Part shown: positions 25,474 through 34,053 of the stretch, one piece after another
Layout: each line of letters starts with the position of its first letter
How positions within the stretch are numbered: the first letter of the stretch is position 1
NCBI RefSeq assembly: GCF_003288905.1
Contig: NZ_NHYL01000010.1
Span: forward strand, 1-52,887
DNA: 52,887 nucleotides
Direction of reading: 5' to 3'
From: Helicobacter sp. 11-8110
GTDB taxonomy: Bacteria > Campylobacterota > Campylobacteria > Campylobacterales > Helicobacteraceae
Made by a program: the position numbers and the translations under genes
The notes under the pieces: model-generated
What the model was told of the DNA's origin: nothing
Database searches by the model: none
What the model saw: the letters and a program-made list of their open reading frames with translations, nothing else

Positions 25474-28400
25474 CTAAAATGCCGCCACACAAGGGCTATT
25501 AGTTTTTGCATTATCACTTACAATGCAAGCTCTTCCTAATTCCCTTTCATCTTCTGTAATAACATCTTCTTTTTCTTGTGCTGGGAGAGTGATAACAGAG
25601 TTTTTAGAAGAGAGCAATGATTCTCTAGAGAGATTTGTAGGCAAGTTATTATCTACATCCACTTTGTTTGCACCATCTCCAGAGTTTGGTAGATTTCCTG
25701 GAACTTCTGGAAGTTGCACATTGAAACCAGAATTAAATTCTCCTAAATCTAAACTATTGGGTTTATCTATACCTCCTAATAGAGGTTTATCATTTTGTGA
25801 GGGAATATTAGTATTGGATTTCGGACCTAAAAGGTCTAATGTTCCATTAAAGGTAAATCCACCTGTCATTCCTTCATAGTTAGTCGGTTTCCCTAAGTTT
25901 AATGCATCTTTTATGCCAACAAGTTCATCATGTTTAGCTGTGAAATTATAGTTTTTATCTTGAATTACTTCAAATGCTTCATTAAGTGCATTAATTTTAT
26001 TTACTAAATTTGCATATTCTTCTTTAATAGTGTTGTTTTTATTTTGGTAAGCTTCTGCAGATTCTTTAACGCTATTATGAGCATTTATTAGTGCTTTATA
26101 TTTTTCTGTTAGTGCTTTATAAGCATTTAGAGTATCCTCATAAGTAACACTTCCATTATTGTAATCCTTTAGCATAGCATCATAATCTGCTAATTGAGCA
26201 TTAAAGGCTTTGAGATTATCTTGAAAAGCATTATAAGAAGTATCAAAAACATTTTTAAATTCAGAATCATCTGTGTCATAAGAAGCCAAAAGTTTTTTAT
26301 ACTCTTCTAATAAAGCTTCATAAATATTGATTGCTTCTTTGAGTTCTCTCTCACTTAAATCTACTTTATTGTTGTAATCCTCAATGCTTTCTTGAACTTC
26401 TTTGAATTCTGCAATGATATTAGGAATCTCTTTTACCTTCTCAATTAAGTATGTGTGTTTGTCCATAGAAATGTTATAGGTATCTTTAGCATCTTTATAC
26501 CAAGTTTCAAAAAGACTTTTTAATCCATCTGTTTCACCCTTATTAAATTCTGCATAGAATTCTAGAGATTGTTTAATGGATTCTTTTAGGGTTTCATCTT
26601 GTGTGTTTTCTAAGAGATAAGAGAGAATTGTTGCATAATCTTTACTAAATGCTCCAAAATTAGTCCAATCATCAAGATTTAACACATATTCTTTATTTAA
26701 AATATCATTAATAATAGATTCTAAAATAGATACATCAAAATCACTAGCTTCAAGAGTTACACTAGAGAGATTGTCTCCATTAGAGATTGAAGGGGGTGTG
26801 GGAGAGGTTGTGTTATTGCTAACTTTTGGAAGTTTATACTCTTCATTATCAAAAGTAATCTCAGAATCTGCACCACCTATCTTTCCATTAGTTACCATAT
26901 GGAGATAGGAGTTACCATTTGTTCCTATAACATATTCTAGGTTTTTTAGAGTGCTGCCACTTTGCAGAAGTTTATACTCTTCATTATCAAAAGTAATCTC
27001 AGAATCTGCACCACCTATCTTACCATTAGTTACCATATGGAGATAGGAGTTACCATTTGTTCCTGCAACATATTCTAGGTTTTTAGTGCTGCCATTTTGC
27101 ATATGATTTTGGATTATTTGTAAATCAGTTGTCTTAGCGAGATTAAGGGCTGTTGGGTTGTGGGAGTTTATATTTTCTTGATTTGTATTGCCACCAATAA
27201 GATTCATAGCACCATAGAAGTAGATATCAGTTGCAGAAAGTAGATAGCCATTACCTACAAATCCACCTGCATTCCAAGTACCACTAATATTCCCAATATT
27301 ATTTAAGACAATATTAGAGAAAGTTGTAGTTCTTATAGTATCTACATTTCCTACAAATCCACCTGCATACCTAGTAGCGCTAATATTCTCTATATTATTC
27401 AAAACAATGTTAGAGAGAGTGAAATCATAAGACTTTATAAACCCTACAAATCCACCTGCATACCTAGTAGCGCTAATCTTCCTAATATTATTCAAAACAA
27501 TGTTAGAGAGAAAAGTTTCATTTTGTATTTGCCCTGCAAATCCACCTGCATCCATAGTAGAGCTAATATTCTCTATATTATTCAAAACAATGTTAGAGAG
27601 AAAAATTCCATATCCTATACTTCCTGCAAATCCACCTGCATCCATAGTAGCGCTAATCTTCCCAATATTATTTAAGACAATATTAGAGAGAGTTCCACTT
27701 GCTATACTTCCTGCAAATCCACCTGCGTAACTATAACCACCAATATTCTCTATATTATTTAAAACAATGTTAGAGAGAGTTGCAGTTCTTGTAATACTTC
27801 CTGCAAATCCACCTGCATCCGCCCCAGTAGCGCTAATATTCCTAATATTATTTAAGACAATATTAGAGAGAGTTCCACTTACTATTTCTCCTGCAAATCC
27901 ACCTGCATCCGCCCCAGTAGCGCTAATATTCCTAATATTATTTAAAACAATGTTAGAGAGAGTTCCATTATTTATCTGCCCTGCAAATCCACCTGTGTCA
28001 TTACCACTAATATTCCCAATATTATTTAAAGCAATGTTAGAAAAAGTTCCGTTATCTATCCGCCCTGCAAATCCACCTGCACCACGATCACCACTAATAT
28101 TCCCAATATTATTCAAAACAATGTTAGAAAAAGTTCCATTATGTATTTGCCCTGCAAATCCACTTACAACACTACCATCAATATTCTTTATATTATTTAA
28201 AGCAATGTTAGAAAAAGTTCCGTTATCTATCCGCCCTGCAAATCCACTTACAGCAAGAGCACCACCAATATCCCCTATATTATTCAAAACAATGTTAGAA
28301 AATTCTCCATTATTCATTTGCCCTGCAAATCCACCTGCAAAATCACCAACAATATTCTCTATATTATTCAAAACAATATTGTTTAAAACAATGTTAGAAG

Positions 28401-29857
28401 TTCCATTTCCTATAACTCCTGCAAATCCACCTGCATTTCTACCAGCAGCACCAATATTCTTTATATTATTTAAAACAATGTTAGAGAGAGTTGTAGTTCC
28501 TATAATACCTCCTGCAAATCCACCTGCATTACCCAGAAAATCACCAACAATATCCCCTATATTATTCAAAACAATGTTAGAAAAAGTTCCATTAAGTATC
28601 CGCGCTGCAAATCCACCAATTATCAAAGCACTACCCTGAAAATTTAATCCATCAATGGTTAGATCTTGCACACTTCCACCATTAATGCAGTCAAACAATC
28701 CAGCAAAATTTTTTCCATCTGCATTAATTAATAGATTAGAGAGAGTGTGTCCATTACCATAGAAATTACCTGAAAAAGGGTTAGAAATATCATTCCCCAC
28801 AGGTTCAATTGCTCCTGCATCTTTAAAATCAATATCCTTAATGAGTTTAAAGGTATCTATGTTGTTTGCATTTCCCCCATTAATAATATCTGTAAAACTA
28901 CTCCAATCTTCAGTGTCTTTAATAGAAGCGTATATGGTAGTAGTGACATTACCATTTTGATTAATTCCTAATTTAATATCAGTCCAACTTGTTGCAGATT
29001 GTCCTACTTCAATTTTTGCGTTATTCCCTTTTGCAGTAACATTTATAGAATCAATTGTGCCAATGGTATTTCCATTTGCATGTAAATCAGTATGATTAGC
29101 CGTTATTTCTAATTTTGCGTTAGTTAAACTATCTTTTTTATTAAAACTTCCAAAAGCGACTTGCTTTTTACCCTTTTCATCAACATAGTTTCCAACATTC
29201 GTTACCCTATTCCCCACAAGAACAATTTCATTAGCACTAATAGTTCCCATATTAACTATATCACCCTTATTAGCACTAAAAACAGGGGAGAAAGAACCTT
29301 TAGTTGAAAATTTATTAATTGCAGTCATATCCATAGGTGAAGTAGAAACGCCAAATTTATTAGCATTGATACTTGCATCTTTGCCTATTAATACCCCACT
29401 AGGATTGACTAGATAAATATTATTAGTTCCACCATTTAATTTTCCTAGAATCTGTGAAGCTTTATTAGTATAATCTAAGTTTAAATAATTTTTTTGATTT
29501 GTAGTGAAATTAACACTTGCTTCTTTACCAATATTAAATCCACCACCCCAAGCAATGACATTGTTTTTATTATTACCTGCAATATCCATTTTGTTACCAT
29601 TTGTAGCAATACTTCCTGTCCCATTTACAAACTTACCCCCACTTGGCAATTGATTATTGCTTATTGTAGGTAAATTTGCAGCAGATAGACTAGGTGATAG
29701 TGCTAAACTTGCAACAATAGAAATATTTACAAGGGATTTAGAGGATTTTACAAAATACCCCCTAAAGCAAGATGAAGAATTTAAGAAAAACTTTTTTGCA
29801 TTTAAAGGGTTATTGCCCCCCCCCCCGCATAATAAGCGAATTAGAACTTTTTGACAT
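25474..29857 (-). CDS. TpsA filamentous-haemagglutinin-like adhesin, phase-OFF by G11 tract
   Basis: The start is ATG 29857 (29857-29855) behind AAGGAGAAATT. The frame crosses a G11 tract (29826-29816) and stops after 15 codons as MSKSSNSLIMRGGGQ. With G10 or G13 it joins the long frame for about 1460 aa. The open part from TTG 29649 is 1391 aa, but only the frames joined give the signal peptide (SLVNISIVASLALSPSLSA). Domain order is: signal peptide; TPS/haemagglutination domain (NNIYLVNPSGVLIGKDASIN); 15 GLUG-type repeats (SNIVLNNI...AGGFAG); a 46-residue tandem repeat; long charged coiled-coil-like helices; and a C-terminal pair C-x11-C in the last 17 residues, like the anchoring loop of Haemophilus HMW1. 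It is probably a surface adhesin exported by the TpsB at 20574. Confidence 0.88.
26833..27106. repeat. 138-bp tandem duplication inside tpsA
   Basis: Two adjacent, nearly identical copies begin at 26833 and 26971. Each encodes about 46 residues containing YLHMVTNGKIGGADSEITF. They differ by a few substitutions and a 3-nt indel, so the frame is kept. This is a recent duplication. Confidence 0.9.
27251..28620. repeat. GLUG-type coding repeats, 15 copies
   Basis: Read on the minus strand, the motif SNI(V/A)LNNI followed by a variable 7-14 residue stretch and GGFAG or GGFVG recurs 15 times, at about 29-32 residues (roughly 88-95 nt) per unit. The DNA is very similar between units. The core acaatgttagaga recurs on the plus strand. 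One unit has an internal 12-nt doubling giving NIVLNNIVLNNI. Confidence 0.9.
29816..29826 (-). repeat. G11 phase-variation tract in tpsA codons 11-14
   Basis: There are eleven Gs on the coding (minus) strand, directly after ATGC. The distance from ATG 29857 to the long frame is 208 bases after codon alignment, one more than a multiple of three. So G11 is OFF, and G10 or G13 is ON. Confidence 0.9.
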
Positions 29858-29890
29858 AATTTCTCCTTTTTGTAAAAGTTACCTAGATAT

Positions 29891-29912
29891 TCTATAATTT
29901 ATTTAATTAAAT
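29891..29912 (-). promoter_or_regulatory. tpsA promoter region with AT palindrome
   Basis: On the minus strand TATAGA (29896-29891) is a plausible -10, about 34 nt before the ATG. Just upstream is a perfect 12-bp palindrome, ATTTAATTAAAT (29912-29901), that could bind a regulator. It may equally be AT-rich chance. Confidence 0.4.
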
Positions 29913-30012
29913 TATTTTAAATTTCTCTTTCACATTCAAATAGCCAAATTAACAAATTTTTAATTTACAATAAGAAAAATTTAAATATCAATAACCCCAA
30001 GCAACATAAGCT

Positions 30013-30201
30013 TTATTCTCTAGTAGTTATCGCAGATTCTACTTTGGCTTTAGCCTCTTTGTTCCGTAAGATAATCTCCAAAACACCCATTTTATAAGTA
30101 ATAGAAGCGATTAAGGCTAAATTTTCTTCGTGTTCTTGTGTATTGGTATAGCCTCTTAGGCGAGTTTGTGAAAAAAGCTGAAATTGTAAGGAATCTTCCA
30201 A
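30013..30201 (-). pseudogene. Fragment of an Abi-like gene
   Basis: The frame of 62 codons starts only at TTG, with a TAA six codons before it and no ribosome-binding site. It encodes FQLFSQTRLRGYTNTQEH and ITYKMGVLEIILRN, which look like the N-terminal part of Abi/HEPN-type abortive infection proteins, where ...LE(I/V)xLRN is common. It ends in ITTRE soon after, far too short for such a protein. It is probably a remnant, 22 nt past the stop of the HEPN gene. Confidence 0.45.
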
Positions 30202-30223
30202 ATATGGGTAATTTGCTTACAAA

Positions 30224-31000
30224 TTATAACTCATTAATATATTGTTGCTTGTAGTTGTATTTGAGATTAATGCCTGTTGAAATTTCACCAATCTTAATGG
30301 CATCTTCTAAATAATAATCCAAACGCAAAAGTAATATTTCTAATTCTTTGCGAAATTTCATTTTTGTAGATTTATTATGAAAAATTTCATTTCTTGCCTG
30401 TCTAATTTGACTAAGTTTAGTTAGCAAATGTTCTTTTGTGCCATAACATGGCAATTCTTCCCCTTTATAAATTTTTTTATCTTTAAAAATAGGTGCAAAA
30501 ATATCCCAATGAGAGCTAATAATATCTTCCAAATCTCTAAGATAAAAACAATCAAAAATCTCCCAAGAATTTTTAGCTTTTTTATTTTTTAGATGTTTTT
30601 TTCTTATTTGAAGAAGCTTGGTAACGATTTTTGGGCTACTAGAGTTTGAAGTTTGGTCTATAAACCACGAATCGCCATCATCTTTATTGTAAAAATTTGC
30701 AATTTTAACACACAATGTGCTACGCAGTGCATTTTCAAAACAATGCAAGAGCAAAAAATTAGCTTGATGTGTTTTGATTCTTTTTCTATATAATTGCATG
30801 ATAAATTCATATAAGTCATCTTTTTTATATTTTATTAGAGCTTTTTCTGCCTCCCTGCAAGCACCCCATAAATAAGCAAAATGCAATACACTTAGCGCTT
30901 TTTTCATACGAACTTCAAAGTTTTTATTTAATAAATTTGGAAAATCACAAAACAAAGCCTTAATCTTTTCATATTCAAGATTCTGCAAAGAAAAACCCAT
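30224..31000 (-). CDS. HEPN-domain protein (Swt1/Abi-like), possible RNase toxin
   Basis: A 258-aa, all-helical-looking, Lys-rich cytoplasmic protein. Near the C-terminus LSQIRQARNEIFHNK holds the HEPN signature R-N-x3-H (Arg203, Asn204, His208), and DLEDIISSHWDIFAPIFKD before it is typical of Swt1-type HEPN domains. HEPN proteins are often metal-independent RNases in toxin-antitoxin or abortive infection systems. No antitoxin protein lies next to it, only the Abi-like fragment downstream and a candidate RNA gene on the other strand upstream (31053-31114). ATG 31000 follows AAAGGTG. The N-terminal half was not recognised. Confidence 0.7.
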   Translation of the reverse strand: MGFSLQNLEYEKIKALFCDFPNLLNKNFEVRMKKALSVLHFAYLWGACREAEKALIKYKKDDLYEFIMQLYRKRIKTHQANFLLLHCFENALRSTLCVKIANFYNKDDGDSWFIDQTSNSSSPKIVTKLLQIRKKHLKNKKAKNSWEIFDCFYLRDLEDIISSHWDIFAPIFKDKKIYKGEELPCYGTKEHLLTKLSQIRQARNEIFHNKSTKMKFRKELEILLLRLDYYLEDAIKIGEISTGINLKYNYKQQYINEL

Positions 31001-31040
31001 TTTTACACCTTTATTTAATTTTCTCTAATGTTTTGTCTGC

Positions 31041-31046
31041 TATAAT
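31041..31046 (+). promoter_or_regulatory. -10 box of the candidate small RNA
   Basis: The extended -10 TGCTATAAT sits in CTGCTATAATTCC. The same 13-mer forms the minus-strand promoter at 263-251. The start would be about 31053, which is exactly where the RNA stem begins. Confidence 0.65.
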
Positions 31047-31052
31047 TCCGCC

Positions 31053-31114
31053 AGTTTAGAGGGCTAACCTGCCGATAGTTGTGGGGTACTCCTAGTGAGA
31101 GGCTGCTCTAAATT
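31053..31114 (+). ncRNA. Candidate structured small RNA, antisense to the HEPN leader
   Basis: From the predicted start, AGTTTAGAG (31053-31061) pairs with CTCTAAATT (31106-31114), 9 bp with one G-U, closing about 44 nt. Inside, ACCU/GGGU and CTC/GAG can form two smaller stems, giving a three-way shape. It has no reading frame of note. On the minus strand TATAAT (31125-31120) could start the HEPN mRNA near 31113, so the leader of that mRNA would be fully complementary to this RNA. It is not the signal recognition particle RNA: the conserved GGAA-type tetraloop and AGCAGCC strand are missing. Family not recognised. Confidence 0.5.
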
Positions 31115-31119
31115 CCCTT

Positions 31120-31125
31120 ATTATA
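31120..31125 (-). promoter_or_regulatory. Possible -10 box of the HEPN gene
   Basis: TATAAT on the minus strand within the palindrome ATTATAAT would give a HEPN leader of about 113 nt. Because the box is palindromic, a plus-strand promoter is equally possible here. Confidence 0.35.
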
Positions 31126-31231
31126 ATTCTTGTCGCTTATTTTATCTAAAAGTTTAGTTTTATTTCTGCACACCACACAAAAGTTTTAATTCATTAATCT
31201 TTAACTTCAACAAACCAAGCATTTTACAATC

Positions 31232-31253
31232 CTATGGATTTAAAAATCCATAG
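31232..31253 (-). terminator. Stem-loop after ilvD
   Basis: CTATGGATTT and AAATCCATAG form a 10-bp inverted repeat around AA, 6-7 nt past the ilvD stop. No strong U run follows. Confidence 0.55.
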
Positions 31254-31259
31254 AATATT

Positions 31260-32978
31260 TTATAATTCCGTTTTAAGCACCGCGCCATTTGCAGCATTGC
31301 TAACAAGCAAGGAGTAGCGTTTGAGCCATTTGCTTGTGATATTTTTGTTAGCCATAATTGCCTTTGCGACACCTTGTTCTTGCCATTTTGCCTTTCTAGA
31401 TTCTAATTCTTTAGAATCCACAAGCAAATTTAGCTCTCCCCTTGCAACAGAAATTTCTATTTCATCGCCATCTTCAATAAGCGCGATAAGCCCCCCTTCA
31501 GCCGCTTCAGGACTCACATGCCCGATACATGCACCACGCGTCGCTCCGCTAAATCGCCCATCAGTGATAAGTGCCACGCATTCGCCTAGTCCCATTCCCA
31601 TAATAAGACTTGTGGGACTTAGCATTTCTTGCATTCCCGGACCCCCTTTTGGACCCTCATAGCGGATAACAACTACATTTCCTGCCTTGACTTTGCCACC
31701 TGCTATGCCTTTAATCGCTTCAGCTTGGGAATTAAAACAAATCGCTTTACCCTTAAATTCTTTCATAGATTCTGCCACGGCTGCCACTTTAAGCACGGCG
31801 CCTTGCTCTGCGAGATTTCCAAAGAGGATTTTCAAGCCTCCCACTTGTGAGTAGGCATTTTCGTTAGTGTGGATAATGTGGGTATCAGTGATTTCTTTGC
31901 CCTTAATTCTTTCGCCTAAAGTCTCTCCTGTAATCGTTAGAGCATCTAAAAATAAAGTTTGTGTATCTCGTTTGGCTACTTCATTCATCACCGCACTTAC
32001 GCCACCTGCACGATTAATATCTTCCATATGCACACTGCTAAGTGCTGGAGCGATTTTAGCGATATGGGCGACTTTACTAGCGATATTATTTATATCACTT
32101 AGATTAAAATCCACTTCCGCTTCCTTAGCGATTGCTAACATGTGTAGCACCGTATTTGTGCTCCCACCCATTGCCATATCCACGACAAAGGCATTATGCA
32201 CCGCCTTGTGATTTAAGATATTGCGGAATCTAAACTGCTCACTCTTTTGAGAATCTAGGGCAATTTCCACTATGCGTCTTGCAGCCTTTCGCAACAATTC
32301 CTCGCGTTCTTTTGTAAGTGCTGGGATTGTTCCATTACCCATCAAGGCTACCCCCATAGCCTCACAAAGCGTATTCATAGAATTTGCCGTAAACATACCG
32401 CTACAACTTCCGCCACCAGGACAGGCGTTGCATTCTATTTCGTGCAATCGTTTTGCATCTATCTTGCCACTCTCATATGCTCCAACTGCTTCAAAAGCGG
32501 AATTTAGATCTAGCACGCTTCCATCGCTTAGCTTCCCTGCCATCATCGGTCCGCCACTTACAAAAATCGTTGGCACATTGACACGCAATGCCCCCATAAG
32601 CATACCAGGCACGATCTTATCGCAATTTGGAATGCAAATCATCGCATCTAGGCTATGCGCATTCATCACCGTTTCAATACAATCAGCGATTAACTCACGA
32701 CTAGGGAGAGAATATAGCATACCATTATGCCCCATAGCAATACCATCATCCACACCAATAGTATTAAACTCAAATGGCACGCCCCCAGCCTTGCGGATTT
32801 CCTCCTTGATAATCTCTGCGTATTTGTTTAAGAAAAAATGTCCGGGGATAATGTCTATATAGCTATTTGCCACACCAATAAAGGGCTTATTAAAATCCTC
32901 ATCTTTAAGCCCTGTGGCACGCAACAAACTCCTATGTGGTGCCCTTTGATAGCCTTGTTTGATAATATCACTTCGCAT
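31260..32978 (-). CDS. ilvD: Dihydroxy-acid dehydratase IlvD
   Basis: A 572-aa iron-sulfur enzyme that dehydrates dihydroxy acids to the 2-oxo acid precursors of valine and isoleucine (and pantothenate). The motifs [30 protein letters not shown] and [11 protein letters not shown] are intact, with the cluster cysteines present. Length is complete. It lies 11 nt after the PilO-like gene and may share its transcript, though functions are unrelated. By eye its G+C is clearly higher than that of its neighbours, which may reflect transfer or different codon use. H. pylori lacks a complete branched-chain amino acid pathway, so the gene helps place the genome outside that species. Confidence 0.95.
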   Translation of the reverse strand: MRSDIIKQGYQRAPHRSLLRATGLKDEDFNKPFIGVANSYIDIIPGHFFLNKYAEIIKEEIRKAGGVPFEFNTIGVDDGIAMGHNGMLYSLPSRELIADCIETVMNAHSLDAMICIPNCDKIVPGMLMGALRVNVPTIFVSGGPMMAGKLSDGSVLDLNSAFEAVGAYESGKIDAKRLHEIECNACPGGGSCSGMFTANSMNTLCEAMGVALMGNGTIPALTKEREELLRKAARRIVEIALDSQKSEQFRFRNILNHKAVHNAFVVDMAMGGSTNTVLHMLAIAKEAEVDFNLSDINNIASKVAHIAKIAPALSSVHMEDINRAGGVSAVMNEVAKRDTQTLFLDALTITGETLGERIKGKEITDTHIIHTNENAYSQVGGLKILFGNLAEQGAVLKVAAVAESMKEFKGKAICFNSQAEAIKGIAGGKVKAGNVVVIRYEGPKGGPGMQEMLSPTSLIMGMGLGECVALITDGRFSGATRGACIGHVSPEAAEGGLIALIEDGDEIEISVARGELNLLVDSKELESRKAKWQEQGVAKAIMANKNITSKWLKRYSLLVSNAANGAVLKTEL

Positions 32979-32989
32979 CGCATTCTCCT

Positions 32990-33538
32990 TTAATTGTTGA
33001 TTAATATACTAGAATCTTTAGGTGAATAATAAACATCTAACCGAAAAGAAAAAACAAGCATCTCATTTTCTTTTTCAATATGGAGGGGAAAATTAAATCG
33101 CACAATTGCATTAAAACTTTGCACCAAATCTAATGCACTCTTTAATTTCTCTATTCCTTTTAATTTTCCACTTACAACATAGCGTTGTTTTAAATACTCA
33201 CCCTCTCTTATTGGCTCACCATCTTGCACAACTCCAGAAGTATCAAAGATAATTTTTAACTTCTCTTCAATCTCTTGTTGTGTAATAGGAGTCTCAAAGG
33301 CTCTTATAATTTCAATATTTTGTTTTTGATAATCTAACAATTCTTGTTTTTGAGAATTATGTTGATTTTGAATTTGATTTAAAGCAAAGATTTCTTTTCT
33401 ATAATTAGTATTTGTTGTCTTAAAGACTTCTAGCTGTGGCTTGATAATGGCTATAAAAATAAGCGCCACCAAGAAAAAATAAAACACAAAAAAGAAAGTA
33501 TTTCTTACCCAATCAATCTGCGCAAAAAAAGCTTTCAT
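32990..33538 (-). CDS. PilO-like inner-membrane assembly protein
   Basis: A 182-aa bitopic protein with a short cytoplasmic start and one membrane helix (about 13-33, [19 protein letters not shown]). A coiled-coil segment rich in Gln/Asn (about 40-75) and a C-terminal alpha/beta domain follow. This is the PilO/GspM layout, and the order after PilM-like and PilN-like genes matches pilMNO. Sequence identity to classical PilO is too weak to see by eye, so the call rests on topology and order. It overlaps the PilN-like gene by 4 bp. Confidence 0.55.
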   Translation of the reverse strand: MKAFFAQIDWVRNTFFFVFYFFLVALIFIAIIKPQLEVFKTTNTNYRKEIFALNQIQNQHNSQKQELLDYQKQNIEIIRAFETPITQQEIEEKLKIIFDTSGVVQDGEPIREGEYLKQRYVVSGKLKGIEKLKSALDLVQSFNAIVRFNFPLHIEKENEMLVFSFRLDVYYSPKDSSILINN

Positions 33539-34053
33539 TGTGCTTGCTCCTCTTTATTTAACTTACTCACAGAGACAAAATTATACCAACCATTAGGCAA
33601 TAAATAAAAATCCGCCCTGCTTTGATGAAAGATGGAGCGCAAAGGAACTTCAAGCAAAAAAGTGTAAATTTGTTTTGAGGGAGTTGCGCCATACAAAACA
33701 AGTTGGTATTGTTCCATTTGAACCTTATTTAGAGTGATTTGCTCTGGAATCAAATCAAACAAATTCTCCACACTCTCTTTTAGCATTGCGTTTTGATTGG
33801 TGATAAATTTTCCAAACTGCACCCTTTGTGCTTCTTGGTCTCTAATTTCTTGAAATTTTTTGATTTCATCTAAAGCTGTTTGCTGTGCTTGTAATGCTTC
33901 TGTTGTTTTTATTTCCATAAAATACCCTTGAATCTTCAAGGTAACTACAAAACCAACAAAGATAAAAAGCGTCAAAAAAATATAACCCCACCAAATGCGC
34001 GAAACTTTTTTTAGCAATGTTTTTTTATTGGGTGAAACAAAACTATAATTCAT
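33535..34053 (-). CDS. PilN-like inner-membrane assembly protein
   Basis: A 172-aa bitopic protein with a membrane helix at about 22-42 (IWWGYIFLTLFIFVGFVV). A helical stalk (about 50-95) and a small C-terminal domain that begins LFDLIPEQITLNKVQMEQ follow. The phrase LIPxxITL after a coiled coil is characteristic of PilN. It overlaps its two neighbours by 1 and 4 bp. In Campylobacter comparable small membrane proteins belong to the Cts DNA-uptake apparatus, so a transformation role is plausible. Confidence 0.6.
   Translation of the reverse strand: MNYSFVSPNKKTLLKKVSRIWWGYIFLTLFIFVGFVVTLKIQGYFMEIKTTEALQAQQTALDEIKKFQEIRDQEAQRVQFGKFITNQNAMLKESVENLFDLIPEQITLNKVQMEQYQLVLYGATPSKQIYTFLLEVPLRSIFHQSRADFYLLPNGWYNFVSVSKLNKEEQAQ

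Noticed and set aside
27251-28620. Regularly spaced repeats that resemble a CRISPR array at first sight
   Set aside because: Units are about 90 nt, vary in length in multiples of three, and encode a continuous protein motif. Between them there are no unrelated spacers, and no cas genes are near.
27767-28639. Plus-strand 290-codon frame rich in Pro, Ala and Leu
   Set aside because: It is the mirror of the GLUG repeats of tpsA. Its regular pattern comes entirely from the repeated coding strand, and it has no ribosome-binding site or family match.
25474-29649. TTG at 29649 as the true start of the haemagglutinin
   Set aside because: It would remove the signal peptide, and no ribosome-binding site precedes it. 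The upstream frame with ATG, RBS and G tract explains the gene much better.
31053-31114. Signal recognition particle RNA, 6S RNA or tmRNA
   Set aside because: The conserved SRP loop (GGAA-type tetraloop with AGCAGCC strand) is missing on either strand. The element is too short for 6S and has no tmRNA tag or tRNA-like ends.
32272-32862. Plus-strand 196-codon frame
   Set aside because: It lies fully inside ilvD on the opposite strand. ilvD is intact with all motifs, so this is a shadow frame.
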